Shown here: in pieces, positions 60,101-64,000 of the stretch
Numbering within the stretch: the stretch's first letter is position 1
Layout: each line of letters starts with the position of its first letter
Assembly: GCA_023634235.1 (NCBI GenBank)
Contig: JAMKCF010000041.1
Span: 310,001 to 374,000, forward strand
Direction: 5' to 3'
DNA from: Pisaster brevispinus
Lineage: Eukaryota > Echinodermata > Asteroidea > Forcipulatida > Asteriidae
DNA: 64,000 nt
The notes under the pieces: generated by a model
Told to the model about the DNA's origin: nothing
The model's database searches: none
The model's input: only the letters and a program-made list of their open reading frames with translations
Translations under genes and position numbers: made by a program

Positions 60101-62327
60101 AAAATTTTTCATCTGTTCACCCCAAAATTTTAAAAAGTAAAACAATGCAACCCATCATATTTTTTACCACATGTATGAGTGCATACATGAATGTGAACCC
60201 AATTCTCATCATGCAAAACAAGTACACAAACTGTTTTTCCACGCTGTTATTTTTTTTTTAAATTTGTTTATTTCTATACTGATACAAAAAAAAACATACA
60301 TGTACTGGCAGATAAGATGAAACTGTAATTGTGATGCAAGAAACATCCCTCCCGTTGGCTGCAGCCGATTTCACAAAACGCTAGGATTAATCCTATCTCG
60401 AGTTAGGACGAGTAACTAGTCCTAACTTAGGATTTATCTTAAGGTTTACATGTTACAGTGCAAGGCTGGGACTCGTCCTAAGTCCTAAGATTAATCCTAA
60501 GTTTGGTGAAATCGACGGCAGGGGTAAAAAATAATATGGTGAGTTCACTCACACTATCCCAAGAGTTACCAGAGCGACCCATGCACCTCCCCACATATTC
60601 TCAACACCAATCATCCTCTGGAAAGAGACTATCGTTGATTTCTTAGTGAAGCGTCCAACGGCGTATTCTATAATCAGCATCGGGATCGACCAGATGAAGA
60701 GAAATATCATCCATACCATGAGGAATTGAAGACAACCTGTCAGTTAAACAAACGGCGAAACAAAACAAAAAAGTTTTATTTAGTTGTTTTTTTAATTTTT
60801 TTTAATGAGATAACGCCTAAATCACAAGGCCAGACGGCCACCGCAAAATGAGGGCTACACTTAACTGATTTGGGCTGTCACCTTAATCACTACTGTGACA
60901 GCCGTGACACTTGTGTCCTTGAGCAAGACACTTTACCATTGCTTCGTCCTTCGGATGGGACGTAAAGCCGTTGGTCCCATGTGTTGTGTAACGCATGTAA
61001 AAGAACCCAGTGCACTTATCGAAAAGAGAAGGGGTTCGCCCCGGTGTTCCTGGTTGTGGCTGCTTAATGCGCCGTAGCACCTTGTAAACCCTTATATACG
61101 GTGCTAAATAAATGGGTCTCAGAATCCACCACTGCAATAACCTATCTTTCTGAAAGTTTGTATATACTCAGCGCCTTGAGTACCTTGTTTGGTAGATACG
61201 TGCGCTATATAAGACTTCGATATTATTATTATACTGTCACCAGGGGCACATTGCCACCTACTCCTGGGGCAACAGGGTCACACCCCCTTCACAGTCCCTA
61301 AGGATGTAGGCACGCCAGGTATCATCCACTAGAAGCCTGACTGGTAGAGCAGAAGGCACTACTTTCCCAACTTTTTACAAAGGTGACAAAGGTGACAAAG
61401 CCCTTAAGTTATGAGAAAATGTTATTTGATTTTTACCCATACACCCATGTGTGTTAAGCACTGTATACTCAGTACTCCCCCCCCCCCCCCAAGTCCTGTG
61501 AAAACAAAAACACCGGCCTCATAACTCGGATGGGATTCAAACCCACAACCTTTGCCATTATATATATCAGCTGTCTCACCAGTAGAACATTGAGCTTGCT
61601 GCAGTAGCTAGAGGCAGTTTGAATCCTATATTTTAGCAGCGGGTACAGCCACCATTCCTTCACACTGGCCAGTCAGTGTTTTAGGAGAGAAGACATGGTC
61701 AATCAATTAACACACCCCACGAGGAACCACCTTGACCTTGACGGGAATCACAAGAAATGGTACCACTTTGCATCTTTCAATTTTTCCCACTTCTTGTTTC
61801 TTATGAACCTGAAACCACCCAAAAGTGTTTCAACAACTGAATGGACATAAAGGCTCATACTGAAAATAGTTTCCGTTGATTCATTTCATTTAATGTTAAA
61901 AAAGTAATAAATAACAAAATAATCCTTAAATTTCCATTAAAACAATGTACAGAAAAAGTAACTGCCATTTAAAATTTGAGAGTTCCTAAAAAATGAACCA
62001 TTCTAATCAAGTGAAACTATTTTCCACATAAGCCTGCATGTCCATTCACATGTTGAAAACACTTTTTGTTGTTTCAGGTTTCAAAAAGTTACAACCATTG
62101 GGAAAACTGCTAAAATAAAACATTACAAGTGGTATCATTTATTGTGTGTTCTGTCATACTTTACCACCAAGCAAAAAGTTACCTTTTTGGCCGCTATTAT
62201 TGGCTAAAATTCTTGGGAATCTCCAGATGTTTCCGGTTCCAACCACGCATCCTATACAGGATAAGGCAAGGCCAATCTTTGTCTTAAAAGTTCCTGTCTC
62301 TTGTTGTTCTCCATCACTCTCAAGAAC
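45468..62327 (-). CDS. SNF/SLC6-fold sodium-coupled transporter of bacterial type (first exon not found)
   Basis: Eleven exons in transcript order: 62183-62327, 60553-60736, 58162-58276, 57343-57544, 56214-56364, 53709-53837, 52423-52559, 52031-52122, 49601-49752, 46580-46697, 45468-45644 (stop TAA at 45468-45470). Phases agree throughout; 533 residues are visible. TM1 carries GTGNIWRFPR, TM2 has IFLFIWSIPMLIIEYAVGR, TM3 has YYSVIVGWCLYY, TM6 has WVDAVTQNAFDTGAGSGL, and TM8 has LLLAGFSSLVAQLE. The protein sits in a membrane and should use a sodium gradient to import a small solute, probably an amino acid; the substrate is unknown. The stretches DFVWGFGLLLSG, YGVKKFREE and DWPLPIIWEWIVR in exon 9 match the bacterial branch of the family far better than human SLC6 proteins. 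The start codon exon must lie beyond 62327, in 62328-64000 or outside; I could not identify it. Confidence 0.9.
45880..46060 (-). mobile_element. SINE family S3, reverse copy
   Basis: GGTGGGATTCGAACGCATGA is the reverse B box and TCTTACCACTAGACCACCGA the reverse A box. Confidence 0.7.
46503..46563 (+). repeat. Interstitial telomeric repeat (TTAGGG)10
   Basis: Ten perfect head-to-tail TTAGGG units, in an SNF intron. It ends 10 bases before the donor (46574-46579) of exon 46580-46697. In the transcript it reads CCCTAA. Confidence 0.95.
47087..47510 (-). pseudogene. LINE (CR1/L2-like) ORF2 C-terminal fragment
   Basis: An uninterrupted 104-codon frame from 47510 to the TAG at 47199 encodes LHWLPVQARIRFKILLLTFH, then YIPSRNLRS, and LWNGIPESVKEAVT with FKNRLKTHLF, the end of a CR1/L2-type reverse-transcriptase ORF. 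A short 3' tail with (TAT)n follows to 47087. 5' truncated; inserted in an SNF intron. It belongs to a different subfamily from the 12181 copy. Confidence 0.88.
47641..47791. mobile_element. MITE family M2 copy
   Basis: Ends GGGCCGATATCACAAAAAG and, inverted, GGGCTCGATTTTACAAAGCC. Confidence 0.75.
49958..50216 (-). mobile_element. SINE family S1, reverse copy, internal deletion
   Basis: GGAGCTCGAACCCACACTCT is the reverse B box; the 3' part of the SINE is shortened. Confidence 0.7.
50505..50693. mobile_element. MITE family M3, degraded copy
   Basis: AAAGCTGCTTAAGCACC at the left and GCAGCTCTATGAAATTGG at the right match the other M3 copies. Confidence 0.65.
52665..52783 (-). mobile_element. 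SINE family S2, reverse copy
   Basis: GCGGGACTTGAACCAACGAC is the reverse B box, followed by CTCCGAATTAACGTGCCGGC. Confidence 0.65.
52784..53423. repeat. Direct repeats (243 bp) enclosing a copy of an SNF exon-intron junction
   Basis: Repeats A1 (52784-53026) and A2 (about 53180-53423) are almost identical and each contains a reverse S2 SINE. Between them, about 53027-53179 copies 49726-49874: the first 27 bases of SNF exon 9 with its acceptor and about 120 bases of the preceding intron. The unit lies in the intron between SNF exons 6 and 7, in the same orientation as the source. Confidence 0.85.
54851..55772. repeat. 61-bp minisatellite, about 15 copies
   Basis: Unit contains AATATTTCCATCTGAAAGCT, CACTGATTCTAAAGTTCATA and CCAGTACCAATCCTCCAGAG. 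A variant pair of units (with ATAACATTCATACCACTACC and TTTTATCTGAAAGCTCAATG) occurs twice, 245 bases apart, so a four-unit block was itself duplicated. In an SNF intron. Confidence 0.92.
55908..56202. mobile_element. 295-bp MITE abutting an SNF splice donor
   Basis: Inverted ends AAGCCGGCCTCAGGTCGACC on both sides. The right end is 5 bases from the donor GTAAGC (56208-56213) of SNF exon 5. Confidence 0.8.
56214..62327 (-). CDS. SNF transporter exons 1-5: TM1 to TM6, ion and substrate site
   Basis: Counting from the first visible residue, TM1 has Gly26-Cys-Val-Val-Gly30-Thr-Gly-Asn33 and Arg36. Asn33 and Arg36 align with LeuT Asn27 (Na1 site) and Arg30 (outer gate), and Gly26/Val29 with the Na2-site Gly20/Val23. 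TM6 (exon 56214-56364) reads QNAFDTGAGSG, placing Asp230 where LeuT has Thr254 and Gly232 where LeuT has Ser256; bacterial relatives of this branch, as I recall, read QNAWDTGAGWG. These alignments are by eye. Exon 4 (57343-57544) covers TM4-TM5, including an IELANCVVVPVFLVLLLF membrane helix and MTLENAGAGLKF, again the bacterial pattern of LPGAGEGLKF. The donor of exon 5 (56208-56213) is only a few bases from a MITE end at about 56202. Confidence 0.85.
57055..57150. repeat. AT-rich (AAAT)n stretch
   Basis: AATAAATAAATAAATAAATA and flanking simple A/T sequence; reading it backwards gives a FYLFIYLFIYLF peptide that is not a gene. Confidence 0.8.
58590..58895. repeat. Dispersed repeat, copy of 10380-10670
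   Basis: Contains GACTCCATGTAGACACCAA and ATATTAAATTTTGGAGC in the same order as the other copy. Confidence 0.6.
59420..59605 (+). mobile_element. SINE family S2
   Basis: CCCAGGTTGTGTCGTAAACT, CAAAATAGGGAGACCACCA and GCAGGTTCCAATCCCGCCC in family order. Confidence 0.7.
60361..60522. mobile_element. MITE family M4 copy
   Basis: GCAGCCGATTTCACAAAACG at the left and the inverse of CCTGCCGTCGATTTCACC at the right. It ends about 30 bases before SNF exon 60553-60736 and matches 14870-15040 nearly base for base. Confidence 0.8.
60896..61232 (+). mobile_element. SINE family S1 variant lacking the tRNA head
   Basis: Begins CGTGACACTTGTGTCCTTG, ends GCGCTATATAAGACTTCG with (ATT)n. The middle (GCCGTTGGTCCCATGTGTTG) differs from 11195-11556 and matches the reverse copies at 3508 and 8093. 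Confidence 0.7.
61440..61640 (-). mobile_element. SINE family S3, reverse copy with a C12 tract
   Basis: GGATGGGATTCAAACCCACA is the reverse B box; the same flanking text as 45880-46060 (CCCATGTGTGTTAAGC). Confidence 0.65.
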
Positions 62328-62404
62328 CTAGAGCAAATGAAATACAAATATGTAAAAAATACTGGAATGGCTTTTATAAAAATCCCAAGTCCACGGATGT
62401 GATA

Positions 62405-62712
62405 GGCTGTTGAAAGCTTGCGAGCGTGAAAGCTTGAGAGCGTGAAAGCTTGCGAGTGTGAAAGCTTGCGAGCGTGAAAGCTTGCGAGCGTGAAAGCTTG
62501 CAAGCTGGAAAGCTTGCGAGCGTGAAAGCTTGCGAGTGTGAAAGATTGCGAGCGTGAAAGCTTGCGAGCGTGAAAGCTTGCGAGCGTGAAAGCTTGCGAG
62601 TGTGAAAGCTTGCGAACGTGAAAGCTTGCAAGTGTGAAAGCTTGCGAGCGTGAAAGCTTGCGAGTGTGAAAGCTTGCGAGTGTGAAAGCTTGCGAGCGTA
62701 AAAGCTCACGAG
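62405..62712. repeat. 16-bp minisatellite, about 19 copies
   Basis: Unit GAAAGCTTGCGAGCGT with few variants (GAGTGT, GAGAGC, CAAGC). Because 16 is not a multiple of three, all minus-strand frames stay open and give spurious Arg-Lys-Leu-Ser repeats. It starts about 78 bases upstream of SNF exon 62183-62327. Confidence 0.93.
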
Positions 62713-64000
62713 CGCGGAGCCTACTTATATACATTTATCTTTGGTTTTAAGAAGCCCTACAATTTGGGGCACTCTATATGGTTTTATCTTCATTTTTTTA
62801 TTAATTTGATTTTAATTAAAAAATAATTTTTAAATTTATATTTTTATTACTGCTATTTATTTAATTTATTTTATTTTTTTTTAAATTTTTTTTAGATAAA
62901 AAAAAAAAAGAATTTCCGGCATCTTCATTTTTTTTATTAATTTGATCTTAATAATAAAAAATAAAAAATTAATTAATACTATTATTATTACTGTTATTTA
63001 TTTATTTTATTTATTTATTATTATTTTATTTTTTTTTGAGGTAAAAAAAACCCAGAATTTCCGGCATCTTCATTTTTTTATTAATTTGATCTGGACCCCA
63101 TCAGTTTTGTTTGTTAATTTTTTTATTGTTTTTTGAGCCCCCCTGATACAAAATCCTGGGTGCGCCGTTGTGCGCCCTGGTTTAAAAAAACCTGGATCTG
63201 CCCCTGAATTGTAGCAATGTTGTCGTTTCGTTGAAGAACTTCATGTAGGTTGTAAAGACTTTTACTGTACAGTACATGCACAACTGGGGATTATTCCAGA
63301 GTGGTTCAAGGCAAACATTCTCTTTTATTGTCCTCAGGCTTCAGTAAAGATGCTTACTGAGCCATGGGCAGTGAGTGAGCTTCAGTTTTGACTAAACAAG
63401 AAATGTACGTCTAGTGCAGCTGTGCATTGGGGGAACAATTCCATTATATCCCTTTTGACACTCTTTTATCCCTTTGATATACAGCCCTGGGGTGGCTCCA
63501 GTAGTCTGATAATATTGTCAAGCTCTGTTGAGGAACAAAGTACAACTTACTCACAAAAAAAAATCTTCTCTTAGTGCTTTTTCAAATGTAAAAGGTTCAT
63601 ATGTTGTTTAAACTGTGTAATAGATATTTTTCCCATTTTGATTCTGGTCTTGTAAAAATAAACTGGCCCTGTAAATAGTTCTGTTGAGGAACAAAGTACA
63701 GCTCACTCATAACACAAATGAGATAAATCTCCTCTTCGTGCTTGTTCAAAGTCAAAAGTTCATACAGCATAGAAACTGTGTAATAGATATTTTTTCCCAT
63801 ATTGATTCTTGTCTTGTAAAGATAAACTGGTTAAGTAAAGCCTTTGAGCTACATTTCAAGGCTACAATCCAAGCGTTCTTGTTGATTTTTGCCCCAAGTT
63901 CACCCCTGAATTAAAATAATGGTCTGAAATTTCTCATGACTGAGCAGTTAAGAGGGTCGTGTGGTGTTTGTGAACAGTAGTGGAGTGTGTTTGAGTCCCG
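62713..64000. other. 5' flank or first intron of the SNF gene
   Basis: AT-rich DNA. A pair of similar blocks (AATTTCCGGCATCTTCATTT at about 62912 and 63055) and a tandem duplication of about 155 bases (63515-63670 and 63680-63832, sharing CTGTTGAGGAACAAAGTAC) are present. I could not identify the transporter's first exon or any other gene. Confidence 0.6.

Noticed and set aside
62252..62734. A 160-residue minus-strand ORF of repeated Arg-Lys-Leu-Ser/Phe-Thr-Leu-Ala blocks
   Set aside because: It is the 16-bp minisatellite read through in frame, joined to SNF exon 1 out of its true frame; other frames of the array are open too.

Overview
The window is animal nuclear DNA: short exons with GT-AG introns, long AT-rich introns, and very many tRNA-derived SINEs, terminal-inverted-repeat MITEs and LINE tails. 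The repeat families (the roughly 390-bp MITE with TATACC...GGTAATT-type ends, and SINEs ending GCGCTATATAA + (TTATT)n) resemble those I know from echinoderms, so a sea star or related deuterostome is my best guess. The species cannot be fixed from the sequence. I rebuilt exons by hand on both strands and checked that splice phases agree.

Left third (693-16597, minus strand): 14 exons of a GTF3C2-type TFIIIC subunit, running off the left edge. Its N-terminal half is a complete ZNF512-like array of six zinc fingers, which in vertebrates belongs to a separate neighbouring gene. The C-terminal part visible here is the start of the GTF3C2 WD40 region. The start codon faces gemin7 (23199-23516, plus strand), an intact Sm-like SMN-complex subunit. 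Between them sits a 4.2-kb element with about 340-bp inverted termini and an 8-bp target duplication (18088-22275).

Middle (28095-42282, minus): a complete nine-exon ABHD1/ABHD3-type membrane-anchored alpha/beta hydrolase of 397 residues with a Ser-Asp-His triad. Its first intron carries a second transposon (37269-40640) with remnants of a cysteine-rich protein, and a near-perfect 57-bp palindrome lies just upstream of the start codon.

Right third (45468-62327, minus): 11 exons (533 residues, first exon not found) of an SNF/SLC6-fold sodium-coupled transporter that looks much more like the bacterial branch of the family than like neurotransmitter transporters. Its introns hold an interstitial telomere array, a 61-bp minisatellite, a copied piece of its own exon-intron junction between direct repeats, and several MITEs, one ending a few bases from a splice donor.

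The four genes are housekeeping or metabolic and do not form one pathway. GTF3C2, ABHD1 and ZNF512 lie close together on human 2p23.3 (from memory), so the left half probably preserves old linkage. The strongest new observation is the ZNF512-GTF3C2 fused gene, which suggests that the two vertebrate genes arose from one ancestor.
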